Below are positions 36,350-45,493 of a stretch of DNA of 64,000 nt, piece after piece. The notes under the pieces are model-generated. The model was not told the DNA's origin. It searched no databases and saw only the letters and a program-made list of their open reading frames with translations. The stretch is taken from the NCBI RefSeq assembly GCF_001485475.2, contig NZ_DF976999.1, forward strand, positions 158,001 through 222,000, read 5' to 3'. A program made the translations under genes and the position numbers. This stretch comes from Tepidanaerobacter syntrophicus (GTDB lineage: Bacteria > Bacillota > Thermosediminibacteria > Thermosediminibacterales > Tepidanaerobacteraceae). Positions within the stretch are counted from its first letter, which is position 1. Every line of letters begins with the position of its first letter.

Positions 36350-36892
36350 CTATAAAAGTTCCGGTTCTATCAAACCGTAATTGCCGTCACGGCGCTTGTA
36401 AACTACATTTACTCCATCGGTTTCAGCATTTGAAAAAACAAAGAAATCGTGACCAAGAAGTTCCATTTGCATTATTGCCTCTTCTATGTCCATAGGTTTC
36501 AATGAAAACTTTTTGACCTTTACAATCTTGGGCTCATCTTCGATTAGCACTTCCTCTTCAGGCAGTGTCTTTCTGCCGTTACCAACATATTCAGGAGCCC
36601 TCTTTTTGTTTTTGATCATCTTGGTCTTGTACTTTTCTATTTGTTTTTCCAGTTTGTCTACCACTGCATCGATGGATGTATACATATCGTAGCTTTCTGT
36701 TTCGCCCCTTAAAATCATTCCGTTAAGGGGCATAGTCACTTCTACTATATGCCTACTTTTCTCAACGCTTAACGTTACTTGTGCTTCTACTTCCTTGTCG
36801 AAAAACCTTTCGAGCTTTCCTAACTTCTTTTCAGTGTAATTTTTTAAAGCTTCGGTTACTGCAAAGTTCTTGCCGCTGATGTTTAGCTTCAT
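36350..36892 (-). CDS. hpf: Long-form ribosome hibernation promoting factor
   Basis: A 180-residue protein with an N-terminal HPF/RaiA domain (NISGKNFAVTEALKNYTEKK) and a C-terminal dimerisation domain (EAIMQMELLGHDFFVFSNAE, then YKRRDGNYGLIEP). Long HPF dimerises 70S ribosomes into 100S particles in slow growth. ATG 36892 follows GGGAG by 9 bases; a TTG at 36901 would overlap that site. It is monocistronic by its terminators. Confidence 0.95.
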   Translation of the reverse strand: MKLNISGKNFAVTEALKNYTEKKLGKLERFFDKEVEAQVTLSVEKSRHIVEVTMPLNGMILRGETESYDMYTSIDAVVDKLEKQIEKYKTKMIKNKKRAPEYVGNGRKTLPEEEVLIEDEPKIVKVKKFSLKPMDIEEAIMQMELLGHDFFVFSNAETDGVNVVYKRRDGNYGLIEPELL

Positions 36893-37040
36893 TAAGCTCA
36901 ACTCCCTTCTGGGAATTTTTTTAAACGCGTAAAGCGTTAGGTATCTTTGTTAATATTTGGTTTTGTGAGTATGCTTTATATTATTATATCCAAAATTCCT
37001 AAGTTATTCAATTGGTTTTTCGATCCCATGAGACATTAAA

Positions 37041-37063
37041 AGCCTGGGTAAATAGCCCAGGCT
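37041..37063. terminator. Terminator downstream of the cold-shock gene
   Basis: Hairpin AGCCTGGG/CCCAGGCT just after the csp stop. The T-run is stronger on the plus-strand side (seven T) than on the minus-strand side, so it may be bidirectional. Confidence 0.65.
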
Positions 37064-37074
37064 GTTTTTTTCAG

Positions 37075-37275
37075 CTATTGGATTACTGTCACATTCTCGG
37101 CTTGAGGACCCTTCTGGCCTTCAACTACGTCAAACTCTACAGTGTCGCCCTCTTTTAAGGTCTTGAAACCGTCCTGCTGAATTGCCGAATAATGGACAAA
37201 TACGTCTTTGTCGCCTTCGACTTCAATAAAACCATAGCCTTTTTCTTGATTGAACCACTTAACTTTACCTTGCAA
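37075..37275 (-). CDS. csp: Cold-shock-domain RNA chaperone
   Basis: A 66-residue CSD protein: [20 protein letters not shown] with RNP1 (KGYGFIEV), RNP2-like DVFVHYSAI, and the end QAENVTVIQ. It binds single-stranded RNA and helps translation at low temperature or during growth. The start codon is TTG (AGGAGG 9 bases upstream). It has its own leader and terminator. Confidence 0.95.
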   Translation of the reverse strand: MQGKVKWFNQEKGYGFIEVEGDKDVFVHYSAIQQDGFKTLKEGDTVEFDVVEGQKGPQAENVTVIQ

Positions 37276-37385
37276 TTATTCATTCCTCCTAAGAACTCAA
37301 TAAAAATATAATATTTCTTGTTCAAATATACCACACCAGAATAGCAAAGTCAAACTAAACTTTAAAACTTCCGGCGGTATTTTAC

Positions 37386-39038
37386 CTACTCATGAAAACA
37401 GCTATTTCCTATAAACTCACGGATAATCGAAGTCAGCGGGATTTCCGTCTCGTCTTCTATGGGCTCAAAATACTCAAGAAATTTTAATAGGTGATTTGCT
37501 TCAATATATTCCGGATCCGGTGGTTTAATTTCTTGAAGGAGGGGTGTGGCATATTTTTTTAAAACCGATATTTCATAAACTAAGGCAGAATTAAACATTA
37601 CATCCGCTTCTTCCTGATAGACAAAAATATTTTCCTGAGCACCCTTCATAACCGACGGCCATATAGCAATTGTCCTTTTTGCGTCGGCCCCCCTGCATCG
37701 GCTGTCCCGGACTATTCTCCTTAAAAGCCGGGTGTCGGTAGTAGAAATCCGATTGTGATTATCCAAGTTAATCTGTGTTAAAGCGCTTACGTATATCTTA
37801 AACTTATTTTCTTTAGGTATTGAGGAGGTTAGCTTTTCATTTAACCCATGTATACCTTCTATAATTATTGGTTGGTCTTTTTCTATTCTGGTGGCGGATT
37901 CTTGATATTCTCTTTTGCCAGTCTGGAAATTAAAGCGGGGCAAAATTACTTCTTTACCTTGAATCAGCTTAGCAAGATGCTGATTGAAGAGTTTTAAGTC
38001 AATGGCTTCAAGGGCTTCAAAATTTGGCTTTCCGTCTTCGCCAAGAGGTGTCTTGTCTCTGTCTAAAAAGTAATCGTCCAAAGATATTGAAATCGGCCTT
38101 AAGCCGTTTACCATAAGCTGTACTATAAGGCGCTGAGCAAAGGTGGTTTTGCCTGACGATGAGGGACCAGCAATTAAAATAATTCTTAAATGATCACTGT
38201 CTTTATAAATCATATCAGCGATTTGAGCTATCTTTTTTTCATGTAGGGCTTCTGCTATCCTTATAATCTGGCCGCTTTTTCCTGCAACTATTTGATCATT
38301 TAAAGCGCCTACATCAGGTATCCCTAAAATTTGTGCCCAGCGGTTAGACTCTCTGAAAATCCCGGCAAGCTTTGGCTGCTCTTTATAAGGCGCTAAGGAT
38401 GTGGGATTTGTCTTATTTGGATGCTGTAAAATTATGCCGGGTAGATAAAATCTAAGCTTGAACCACCTTAAATAACCTGTTGAAGGCACCATATAGCCGT
38501 AAAAATAATCTTTCATTCCATCAAGTTCATATATGTTTATAAATTTTTCTTTTCGATACTTTAGCAGTCTTACTTTGTCATCCATACCTGCTTCTTTGAA
38601 CATTTCTATTGCATCAGGGAGCGCCATTTCATATTTATCAATGGGAATATCCGCCTCAACAAGTCGGCTCATGCGACTTTCTATGGCTTCCACGTCTTCC
38701 TCATCTATAGGCTCTTTTGCGATAATTTCAGAATAAAGACCGTCTCCCAATGAATGCTCAACACGGACTTGGCAATCGTAAATTACATCATGACATGCTT
38801 TTATAAATAGGAAGGTAAGGGATCTGATGTATATTTCCATTCCTACATCTGTTGACATATCTACAAATTCGACGCTGCAATCTTTTTTAATAACATGATT
38901 TAATTCTCGAAGTTCGCCGTCGACTATGGCTGCAATAATCGGGGAAGCAAATTCTTGCCGGTATTTTTGTGCAAGCTTTTTAAGTGCTATCGGTTCTTCA
39001 ACTGTTATTTTATCAAAATCTCTGATTGTTATTTCCAT
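37386..39038 (-). CDS. TGS-domain nucleoside (uridine-like) kinase
   Basis: A 550-residue protein. The N-terminal TGS/ThrRS-like part (about 1-200) is followed by a uridine kinase/phosphoribulokinase domain with Walker A AGPSSSGKTTFAQRL near 290, SLDDYFLDRDKTPLGEDGKP and IIIEGIHGLNEKL. This two-part family is common in Clostridia and annotated as nucleoside kinase. The exact substrate is unproven. ATG follows GAAGGAAG. The gene is probably independent of its neighbours. Confidence 0.85.
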   Translation of the reverse strand: MEITIRDFDKITVEEPIALKKLAQKYRQEFASPIIAAIVDGELRELNHVIKKDCSVEFVDMSTDVGMEIYIRSLTFLFIKACHDVIYDCQVRVEHSLGDGLYSEIIAKEPIDEEDVEAIESRMSRLVEADIPIDKYEMALPDAIEMFKEAGMDDKVRLLKYRKEKFINIYELDGMKDYFYGYMVPSTGYLRWFKLRFYLPGIILQHPNKTNPTSLAPYKEQPKLAGIFRESNRWAQILGIPDVGALNDQIVAGKSGQIIRIAEALHEKKIAQIADMIYKDSDHLRIILIAGPSSSGKTTFAQRLIVQLMVNGLRPISISLDDYFLDRDKTPLGEDGKPNFEALEAIDLKLFNQHLAKLIQGKEVILPRFNFQTGKREYQESATRIEKDQPIIIEGIHGLNEKLTSSIPKENKFKIYVSALTQINLDNHNRISTTDTRLLRRIVRDSRCRGADAKRTIAIWPSVMKGAQENIFVYQEEADVMFNSALVYEISVLKKYATPLLQEIKPPDPEYIEANHLLKFLEYFEPIEDETEIPLTSIIREFIGNSCFHE

Positions 39039-39071
39039 TATCTTCCTTCTTTCTATCAGGTGGTAAATTTG

Positions 39072-39890
39072 CTATCGGCTTGCGCCTCCGCCTCCGCTTC
39101 TTCCGCCTCCAAATCCGCCTCCGCCAAAACCGCCTCCTCCGCCGAACCCACCGCCTCCAAAGCCTCCGCCTCTATAGGTTCTAGGACTCCTTCCTCTGCG
39201 GCTGCTTGGCGGCAAAAGCGTCAGGATCACAACTAGTATAATGAAAATTATAAGTATATCTATGAACGGTATGCCATTGCTTTCTGTTGAAGTTGAATAG
39301 TCGCTAAGCTGGGAAAATTCTTCATCTGATAAATTCAAACCGTATTCTTTTGCAACTTCGGAACAGACTGCCATAAAGGTGTCATAGATTCCCTTTGAAT
39401 AGTTTTCTGATTCAAAAGCAGGTATAGCATAGTTATCTAGAATAGCACCTGCTTTCGCGTCATTTATGGCGCCTTCAAGACCGTATCCCACCTCTATTCG
39501 GATGCGGCCTCTTTGATTATTTACAATGCTTTCTCTGTTTACAAGAATTAAGACGCCGTTATTTTTTTCTTTATCGCCTATTCCCCAGCTTCTGAACAGC
39601 TGAAGCGCATAATCTTCGATTTCCATATTATTAAGATCATTTACTGTAACTACAACTACCTGCGCCGTTGTTTTATCATCTATTGCCTTGGCAATCTTTT
39701 GCATTTTAGTCTCGTCTATCTCATCTATTATATTTGCATAATCGAATACATAAAGATTTACTGCAGGCTTAGAAGGCACAGGCTCTGCGAAAGTAAAGCC
39801 GGGTCTTATAAGGATGAAACTTAAGGCAAACAGCAAAATTACAATTGCGGGAATGAATATTTGTGCGGGTTTTTTTGTTTTATTACTCAT
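39072..39890 (-). CDS. TPM-domain membrane protein with glycine-rich tail
   Basis: A 272-residue protein: signal/anchor (about 13-35), TPM domain (about 45-165, with VYDYANIIDE-like VFDYANIID and GVLILVNRE), a membrane segment (about 212-232), then a Gly/Arg tail made of GGGFGG repeats. TPM proteins (YgcG family) are often paired with LemA, as here. Proposed roles in membrane-protein quality or stress are not settled. The tail is typical of the family and its opposite strand forms a spurious alanine-rich ORF. Confidence 0.88.
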   Translation of the reverse strand: MSNKTKKPAQIFIPAIVILLFALSFILIRPGFTFAEPVPSKPAVNLYVFDYANIIDEIDETKMQKIAKAIDDKTTAQVVVVTVNDLNNMEIEDYALQLFRSWGIGDKEKNNGVLILVNRESIVNNQRGRIRIEVGYGLEGAINDAKAGAILDNYAIPAFESENYSKGIYDTFMAVCSEVAKEYGLNLSDEEFSQLSDYSTSTESNGIPFIDILIIFIILVVILTLLPPSSRRGRSPRTYRGGGFGGGGFGGGGGFGGGGFGGGRSGGGGASR

Positions 39891-39929
39891 TTAGCTGACC
39901 ACTTCCCCTCTTGCAGCTTTTAGAGCGGA

Positions 39930-40508
39930 TTATTCATTAGCATTTCCGAAATCAACAGTCGGAACCTTGTTTGCATTCTCCTCGGCTTTAAAGTATTCCT
40001 TGGGTTCAAAGCCGAAAATCTTAGCAATGATAACCGTCGGGAACTTCCTTATCTTTGTATTGTAAGCCTGAACCGCATTGTTGTAGTCCATTCTGGCTGT
40101 AGCTATTCGGTTTTCAGTGCCTGCAAGCTCATCTGCCAGCTGTCTAAAATTAGCATCAGCTTTTAGTTCCGGATAGTTTTCAGCTATAGCAAGAAGTCTT
40201 GACACAGCAGAAGAAAGCTCTTGGTCAGCTTCGGCTTTTTCCGCCACAGTTCCTGCTGCAATTAGTTTTTCTCTGGCTTTTGTGACCTCGGTAAATACCG
40301 TTTCTTCATGAGATGCATAACCTTTTACTGTGTTTACTAAATTCGGAATCAAATCCGTGCGCCTTTGCAGCTGGTTTTCAACTTGACTCCAGGCGCTATT
40401 TACTGTTTCTTCAGCAGCCACTAAACTGTTGTAAGAAGTCAAAAGGGGTAATGCGATTACTGCTAGTAGCACAACTAAAACAATTAATATCTTAAGAGCG
40501 TTTTTCAA
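39930..40508 (-). CDS. lemA: LemA-family membrane protein
   Basis: A 192-residue protein with an N-terminal membrane helix (ILIVLVVLLAVIALPLL) and the LemA core: AWSQVENQLQRRTDLIPNLV, then AREKLIAAGT and YPELKADANFRQLADELAGT. TTG 40508 is the start: it has AGGAGGGAG 6 bases upstream, while an ORF extending to 40574 lacks a site and adds non-family residues. It is 39 bases upstream of the TPM gene, the usual LemA-TPM pair. Function unknown. Confidence 0.92.
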   Translation of the reverse strand: MKNALKILIVLVVLLAVIALPLLTSYNSLVAAEETVNSAWSQVENQLQRRTDLIPNLVNTVKGYASHEETVFTEVTKAREKLIAAGTVAEKAEADQELSSAVSRLLAIAENYPELKADANFRQLADELAGTENRIATARMDYNNAVQAYNTKIRKFPTVIIAKIFGFEPKEYFKAEENANKVPTVDFGNANE

Positions 40509-40609
40509 GAATCTCCCTCCTGTATTTCGGTATTTAAAATCGGTGTTAATACATATTATACATGAAAAACACATATAATGCAGTAGTTTTATTGATTTAT
40601 AAAAATTTA

Positions 40610-40628
40610 TCCCGGCTTTTGGCCGGGA
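40610..40628 (-). terminator. Terminator of the opp/peptidase operon
   Basis: Hairpin TCCCGGC/GCCGGGA followed by TAAATTTTT on the minus strand, just after the NlpC/P60 stop. Confidence 0.75.
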
Positions 40629-40634
40629 AGCTTT

Positions 40635-41450
40635 CTAAAAAACTGTTCCTATTTCTTGGATGTTTGCAAGGTCTTCGCGAAAATCCCGATCTTTAGGGTT
40701 TAGGCTGTTTATTACAACCGAACTCGATGCCCCGGTGGAATGTATATATTTATCATTTCCAAGATACATGGCTACATGACCCGGCCAGTAAAGAAGATCG
40801 GCAGGTTTTATTTCTTCTCTTGTTATTTTGCGCATGTGAAATTCTTCCTTAATATGTGCATCCCTATAAATCACAATACCGTTTATTAAATACGAAATAG
40901 AGCAAAGGCCGGAGCAATCTATGCCGTAGGGCGTCTTTCCGCCCCATCTGTACTGGCTTCCAAGATACGATAGAGCTGTGTTTATTATATTTTTACGCAA
41001 GATATCTTCATTTGGTTTGCTATCTTGCGGTCTTATCCTGTCTGCAATAAATTCCGTTCTAACCCACCCCATAGTTTTGGTAGGTAAAATTATTTCACTC
41101 CATTTTTCATTGGTTTTTCCCGAAAGTTTAACTACCGCTCCCCTTGTCAGCTCAAGCAATTGATAACTTTGAAAACTGGGTTCTGCCATTATATCTATGA
41201 TACCGAATTTTATCATATGATTTGCATTCCGGTCCCAATTTAAGGCTTCATCGCCGCAAATATGAATCTGGCTGTCATGAATATATCCCTCATAATCATA
41301 ACTTGTGGTGATATAATACCAATTGTCCGAAGCCTTCTTAAGCAGCTTAACAACCATCCCGAACAAGGCTTCATCTACTGTTTCACTCTTAAAATCAGGC
41401 TCCTTTTTTAAAGTCCCTATAGTTGAAACGACTACCGCATAATCTTCCAT
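40635..41450 (-). CDS. YkfC-like NlpC/P60 endopeptidase (gamma-D-Glu-diamino acid)
   Basis: A 271-residue enzyme with bacterial SH3-like repeats (about 1-140) and a C-terminal NlpC/P60 domain: YGIDCSGLCSISY with the catalytic cysteine near 178, then GHVAMYLGNDKYIH with the histidine near 226. It lacks a signal peptide, so it acts in the cytoplasm on imported murein peptides, as YkfC does. ATG 41450 has AGGAGG 8 bases upstream. Its place after oppF and near the L-Ala-D/L-Glu epimerase supports the peptide-recycling role. Confidence 0.87.
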   Translation of the reverse strand: MEDYAVVVSTIGTLKKEPDFKSETVDEALFGMVVKLLKKASDNWYYITTSYDYEGYIHDSQIHICGDEALNWDRNANHMIKFGIIDIMAEPSFQSYQLLELTRGAVVKLSGKTNEKWSEIILPTKTMGWVRTEFIADRIRPQDSKPNEDILRKNIINTALSYLGSQYRWGGKTPYGIDCSGLCSISYLINGIVIYRDAHIKEEFHMRKITREEIKPADLLYWPGHVAMYLGNDKYIHSTGASSSVVINSLNPKDRDFREDLANIQEIGTVF

Positions 41451-41463
41451 GTATATATCCTCC

Positions 41464-42405
41464 TTAGACTCTCGATGCAGTCTTGTATTCTTCAAGCTCT
41501 TTTTTGTTTGCAAGAACAAAATGTTCTGGCTCAATTTCTACCCATGCCGGAGGATCGTTTTTATAATCATGGCAGCTTGGATCATATACCTGAAGCGTTT
41601 TTTGTTTTTCTCTTATAGGATCCGGAATAGGTATGGCCGAAAGCAATGCTTTGGTATAAGGGTGATACGGATGTGCAAATAATTTCTCGGTATCGGCCAG
41701 TTCCACTATCTTCCCCTTACGTATAACCGCTATTCTGTCTGTTATAAATCTTGCAACGGACAGGTCATGTGTAATAAATAAATAAGTAAGCCCTTTTTTC
41801 TCCTGCAGTTCAGAAAGCAGGTTTAGTACTTGTGCGCGAATGGAAACATCAAGCGCCGATATGGGTTCATCTGCCACAATAAATTCAGGTTCCATAACAA
41901 GAGCCCTGGCAATACCTATGCGCTGCCGCTGGCCGCCGGAAAATTCATGAGGAAACCTATCGGCAAATTCCGGCAGCAGTCCTACGTCCAAAAGCGCTTT
42001 TGCAACTTTTTGCTTTCGCTCTTCTTCATTTTTATAGTTTTTTATATTATATAGTCCTTCTGAAACTATATAATCAACCTTTGCTCTTTCGTTTAAAGAC
42101 GCAATAGGATCTTGAAATATCATTTGTATTTTTCTAGTCAGTTCTTTGTCTAACTCCTTGCTTATTTTACCGCTTATTTTCTGCCCATGAAATAAGATTT
42201 CTCCCCCTGCAGCCTCGTTTATCCTCATTATCGCCCTGCCTATGGTGGTTTTACCGGAACCAGACTCACCTACAAGGCCAAAGGTCTCTCCTTTGTAGAT
42301 AAAAAAACTCACATCGTCCACCGCTGCAAATTTTTTCTTTTTTATCCCAAACTCTACTCGAAGATTTTTTATCTCCAACAAAACTTCTTTAGTCGCATTA
42401 TTCAT
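41464..42405 (-). CDS. oppF: OppF, peptide ABC transporter ATPase
   Basis: A 313-residue ABC ATPase: [20 protein letters not shown] (Walker A), [15 protein letters not shown] (signature), [10 protein letters not shown] (Walker B). The C-terminal oligopeptide-transporter extension ends with [12 protein letters not shown]. It pairs with OppD under the OppBC channel. ATG 42405 is preferred to the GTG at 42411. The 5' end overlaps oppD by a few bases. Confidence 0.93.
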   Translation of the reverse strand: MNNATKEVLLEIKNLRVEFGIKKKKFAAVDDVSFFIYKGETFGLVGESGSGKTTIGRAIMRINEAAGGEILFHGQKISGKISKELDKELTRKIQMIFQDPIASLNERAKVDYIVSEGLYNIKNYKNEEERKQKVAKALLDVGLLPEFADRFPHEFSGGQRQRIGIARALVMEPEFIVADEPISALDVSIRAQVLNLLSELQEKKGLTYLFITHDLSVARFITDRIAVIRKGKIVELADTEKLFAHPYHPYTKALLSAIPIPDPIREKQKTLQVYDPSCHDYKNDPPAWVEIEPEHFVLANKKELEEYKTASRV

Positions 42406-43447
42406 TGGCACTCACCTTCCACTGGGAGCGAAGTTTTTTAATAGATTCCGGAGGCTCGACTTTAGGAGCTCTGGGATCAAGTAACCAGGTTTTTGCTTTA
42501 TGAGTAGGGCTTACAGAAAAATACGGCGGTCTTTTTACAAAGTCGATTTTCAGCGCCTTCGGATTTCTTGGGGCAAATGCATCGCCTTTTATTTCGGTAA
42601 AAAGATTTGGCGGTGTTCCTTTTATGGAATGCAGCTTTTCTCCCTTTACCCCCAGCTGGGGAAGCGAAGAAAGAAGTGCCCATGTATAAGGATGGCGGGG
42701 ATCGTAAAAAATCTCTTCACATGTTCCTATCTCAATTACATCACCTGCATACATAACAGCTACCCTATCTGCCACATTCGCAACTACTCCCAAATCGTGG
42801 GTAATATAGATTATAGTCAAATCATACTTTTCTCTTAAGTTTTTTAGAAGTCGAAGAATTTGAGCTTGAATCGTTACATCAAGGGCAGTGGTCGGTTCAT
42901 CGCAAATAAGTATCTGTGGATTGCACGCTATCGCAATTGCAATAACCACTCTTTGTCTCATACCGCCAGAAAACTCGTGGGGGTACTGATAATATCTTCT
43001 TTCAGGCTCTGTTATTCCTACATCATTTAGGATTTCCAGGACAAGTTTTTTTGCTGCTCTTCCTTTTAGTCCCCTGTGCAGTTCTATAGATTCTTCAATT
43101 TGACTGCCTATGGTCCTAAGGGGATTTAGTGAAGTCATGGGTTCTTGAAAAACCATGGCAATTTCTTTACCTCGGATTTTGAGCCAATCCTTTTCTGTCT
43201 CATATTTTGCCAGATCTTCTCCTTTGTAGATGATGTTTCCTGAATCTATCCATCCGTTATCGTCAAGTAGCCCCATAAATGCCTTTGTAAATACAGATTT
43301 GCCGGCTCCTGACTCACCTACTATCGCCAGACTTTCGCCTTTATAAAGATCCAGTGATGCTTCTCTTATAGCAGTCAAGGTCCTTCCTCTAAGTTCAAAT
43401 TTAACTACCAGGTCTTTTACTGACATTATTATCTCTTTATCTGCCAT
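42398..43447 (-). CDS. oppD: OppD, peptide ABC transporter ATPase
   Basis: A 349-residue ABC ATPase: [20 protein letters not shown] (Walker A), [15 protein letters not shown] (signature), [11 protein letters not shown] (Walker B). Its C-terminal tail has [16 protein letters not shown], but the cysteines that bind a cluster in typical OppD are missing ([11 protein letters not shown]). AGGAGG 7 bases upstream; 11 bases after oppC. Confidence 0.93.
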   Translation of the reverse strand: MADKEIIMSVKDLVVKFELRGRTLTAIREASLDLYKGESLAIVGESGAGKSVFTKAFMGLLDDNGWIDSGNIIYKGEDLAKYETEKDWLKIRGKEIAMVFQEPMTSLNPLRTIGSQIEESIELHRGLKGRAAKKLVLEILNDVGITEPERRYYQYPHEFSGGMRQRVVIAIAIACNPQILICDEPTTALDVTIQAQILRLLKNLREKYDLTIIYITHDLGVVANVADRVAVMYAGDVIEIGTCEEIFYDPRHPYTWALLSSLPQLGVKGEKLHSIKGTPPNLFTEIKGDAFAPRNPKALKIDFVKRPPYFSVSPTHKAKTWLLDPRAPKVEPPESIKKLRSQWKVSANE

Positions 43448-43458
43448 ATGGATACCTC

Positions 43459-44424
43459 CTAAACATGAGTCTTTGGATCGGCGGCATCTGCGAAAGCGTT
43501 ACCGATTACGTAAAATGATATTGTTATTAGGGAAAGGACTATTGCAGGAAATATTAGCTGATACCTTAGCGAAGGCACCATCATCACCAGTCTGCCTTCA
43601 TTTACCAAATTGCCCAAAGATGGTATGCTCACAGGAAGCCCTAAGCCGATATATGTCAAAAAAACCTCAGAGCCAATGGCTGCCGGTATGGCTAGTGACA
43701 TTCGAAGCATGATTACGGAAACAAGATATGGTAATAAATTCCTTGTAATAATTCTCATTGTAGGCGTTCCGAGACACCTGGAAGCAAGGTTGTATTCTCT
43801 GTCCCTGATAATTACTATCTGATTGCGAATAAAGCGAGCAGTACCAAGCCAACCTGTTATACACATAGCAATGACAAGCGTCTGAATGCTAGGCCGCAAA
43901 ATATAGGCAAATAAAACTTGGATTATGGTAGTAGGAATGTTGTCCAGCACATTATAAATTTCCGTAATAAGTGCCTCCAACCGCCGCACATATCCCCATA
44001 ACGCACCTACCGTAATTCCTATAAGAGCATCCCAAATCGCTACAAGCAGGCCTATAAAAAGTGAAGTTCGGGTTCCGCTCCATATACGGGACCATAAGTC
44101 CTGACCTATAGAATTTGTTCCGAACCAAAACTCTCGGCTTGGAGGATGGTTTCTCAGCTGCATATTTGTTGCCGGATCTATATAGATTTTGGTAGGGGAT
44201 TTTTGGTTTGGCAAATATGGTTGCACAACCGTAAAAGTAATGAGGATTATCATTATTGTTAAAAATAACATTGCCGTTTTATTTTTTTTAAATACTTGGA
44301 AGGTGGAACGCCAGTAAGAATAATTGGAATATCCGATACGTTCTGCCTCTGCTTCGTCATATTCTGCAAAAGTAAACAAAGATTCATCTATGCTGTCTTC
44401 TAAGTTATCGATTTTTCTGCTCAT
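43459..44424 (-). CDS. oppC: OppC, peptide ABC transporter permease
   Basis: A 321-residue permease with about six membrane segments. The N-terminal segment near 50-70 is followed by HPPSREFWFGTNSIGQDLWS, the OppC/DppC marker, and the EAA-like loop near 210-230. Its start ATG shares one base with the oppB stop (TAATG). Confidence 0.93.
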   Translation of the reverse strand: MSRKIDNLEDSIDESLFTFAEYDEAEAERIGYSNYSYWRSTFQVFKKNKTAMLFLTIMIILITFTVVQPYLPNQKSPTKIYIDPATNMQLRNHPPSREFWFGTNSIGQDLWSRIWSGTRTSLFIGLLVAIWDALIGITVGALWGYVRRLEALITEIYNVLDNIPTTIIQVLFAYILRPSIQTLVIAMCITGWLGTARFIRNQIVIIRDREYNLASRCLGTPTMRIITRNLLPYLVSVIMLRMSLAIPAAIGSEVFLTYIGLGLPVSIPSLGNLVNEGRLVMMVPSLRYQLIFPAIVLSLITISFYVIGNAFADAADPKTHV

Positions 44425-45368
44425 TATCTGGCACCCTCCCCTTTATCCAGTTTTATTCGTGGATCCAGTGATGCCATAAGTATATCGCCTAAAAAAAGCC
44501 CGATTATGCCAATGGAGGAATAAATCAAGACAAGGGCTTGCACAAGCGGATTGTCCTGCCTTTGGATAGCATCTACAAGCAAGCCGCCCATGCCGGGAAT
44601 AGAATAAAGCGATTCAATATATATGGAACCGGATATCGTAAATAAGATAGACGCCGGCAAATACTGTGCCATTGGAACAAAGGCATTTTTTAAAACGTGC
44701 CGAGTCATTATTTTAGCGCTTGCAAGCCCTTTAGCTCGCGCAAGCTTTACATAGTCTTTGTTCATTTCATCTACCATATACCGTCTCATCCACATCGCAT
44801 AAGATGCTGACCCGCCCAGGGACATAGAAATGGCTGGGAGTATCCAACTTCTTGGATTGTCAATGTTAAAAAGGATAGGAAGCTTGAAGATATTTGAACA
44901 GTACAGCTGTAAGAACAGATAATAAACTGCAGCAGGTACTGCATTTATAATGACTATATAGCCGGTTCCTAATTTATCCCAAAATCTGTTTTTACTTCTG
45001 GCCATTGCAATCCCAAGAGTTATTCCAAATACAAGGGATAGTGCCATTGCAGCAAGTCCAAAATACACCGAATAAGGTATTTTAGCTTTTATGATATCAA
45101 CTATCGGCATTTTTGGCCTATATATTATCGAAGTTCCTAAATCCCCGGATAAAATCGAAAGATAAAAATTTTTAAGTTGAATGTGTATAGGATCTCTGAG
45201 TCCCATGCTGGTTAATATGGCTTCCCTTTGCGCCTCGTCAAGTTTTTCATAGTTGTCGCCAAAATAACCTTCCTCAGGCATCAGACGCATCAGGAGAAAA
45301 ACAACAGTTATTACGATTATCAAGGTGAGCAGTGAGCGCAGCAGCCTTTTTAGTGAATATTTTAGCAA
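44424..45368 (-). CDS. oppB: OppB, peptide ABC transporter permease
   Basis: A 314-residue permease with an N-terminal membrane helix (LLTLIIVITVVFLLMRL), then five more, and the EAA loop KDYVKLARAKGLASAKI. I place the start at TTG 45368 (GGGAGG 9 bases upstream). The TTG at 45377 lies directly on that site. It is separated from oppA by a strong palindrome. Confidence 0.92.
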   Translation of the reverse strand: MLKYSLKRLLRSLLTLIIVITVVFLLMRLMPEEGYFGDNYEKLDEAQREAILTSMGLRDPIHIQLKNFYLSILSGDLGTSIIYRPKMPIVDIIKAKIPYSVYFGLAAMALSLVFGITLGIAMARSKNRFWDKLGTGYIVIINAVPAAVYYLFLQLYCSNIFKLPILFNIDNPRSWILPAISMSLGGSASYAMWMRRYMVDEMNKDYVKLARAKGLASAKIMTRHVLKNAFVPMAQYLPASILFTISGSIYIESLYSIPGMGGLLVDAIQRQDNPLVQALVLIYSSIGIIGLFLGDILMASLDPRIKLDKGEGAR

Positions 45369-45454
45369 TATCTTCAACCTCCCTTGTTTTAAAAGTCCGC
45401 CTTTTGTGCAGAAGTTGATTTAATAATTGTTAGCAAATTTTATATAATTTATGA

Positions 45455-45484
45455 TTGAAGGACTATTTTAAAATAGTCCTTCAA
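45455..45484 (-). terminator. 30-bp perfect palindrome between oppA and oppB
   Basis: TTGAAGGACTATTTT and its exact complement. It lies between the oppA stop and oppB, and is probably an attenuator or mRNA-stabilising stem that keeps oppA expression above oppBCDF. Confidence 0.7.
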
Positions 45485-45493
45485 TACTTATTC

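Noticed and set aside
39072-39180. Repeated GGCGGAGG units as a possible CRISPR or tandem repeat
   Set aside because: They encode the GGGFGG repeats of the TPM protein; spacing is codon-based and there are no spacers. No CRISPR array was seen anywhere in the window.
38955-39236. Alanine/serine-rich ORF opposite the TPM gene
   Set aside because: It is the complement of the glycine-rich TPM tail and has no start signals.
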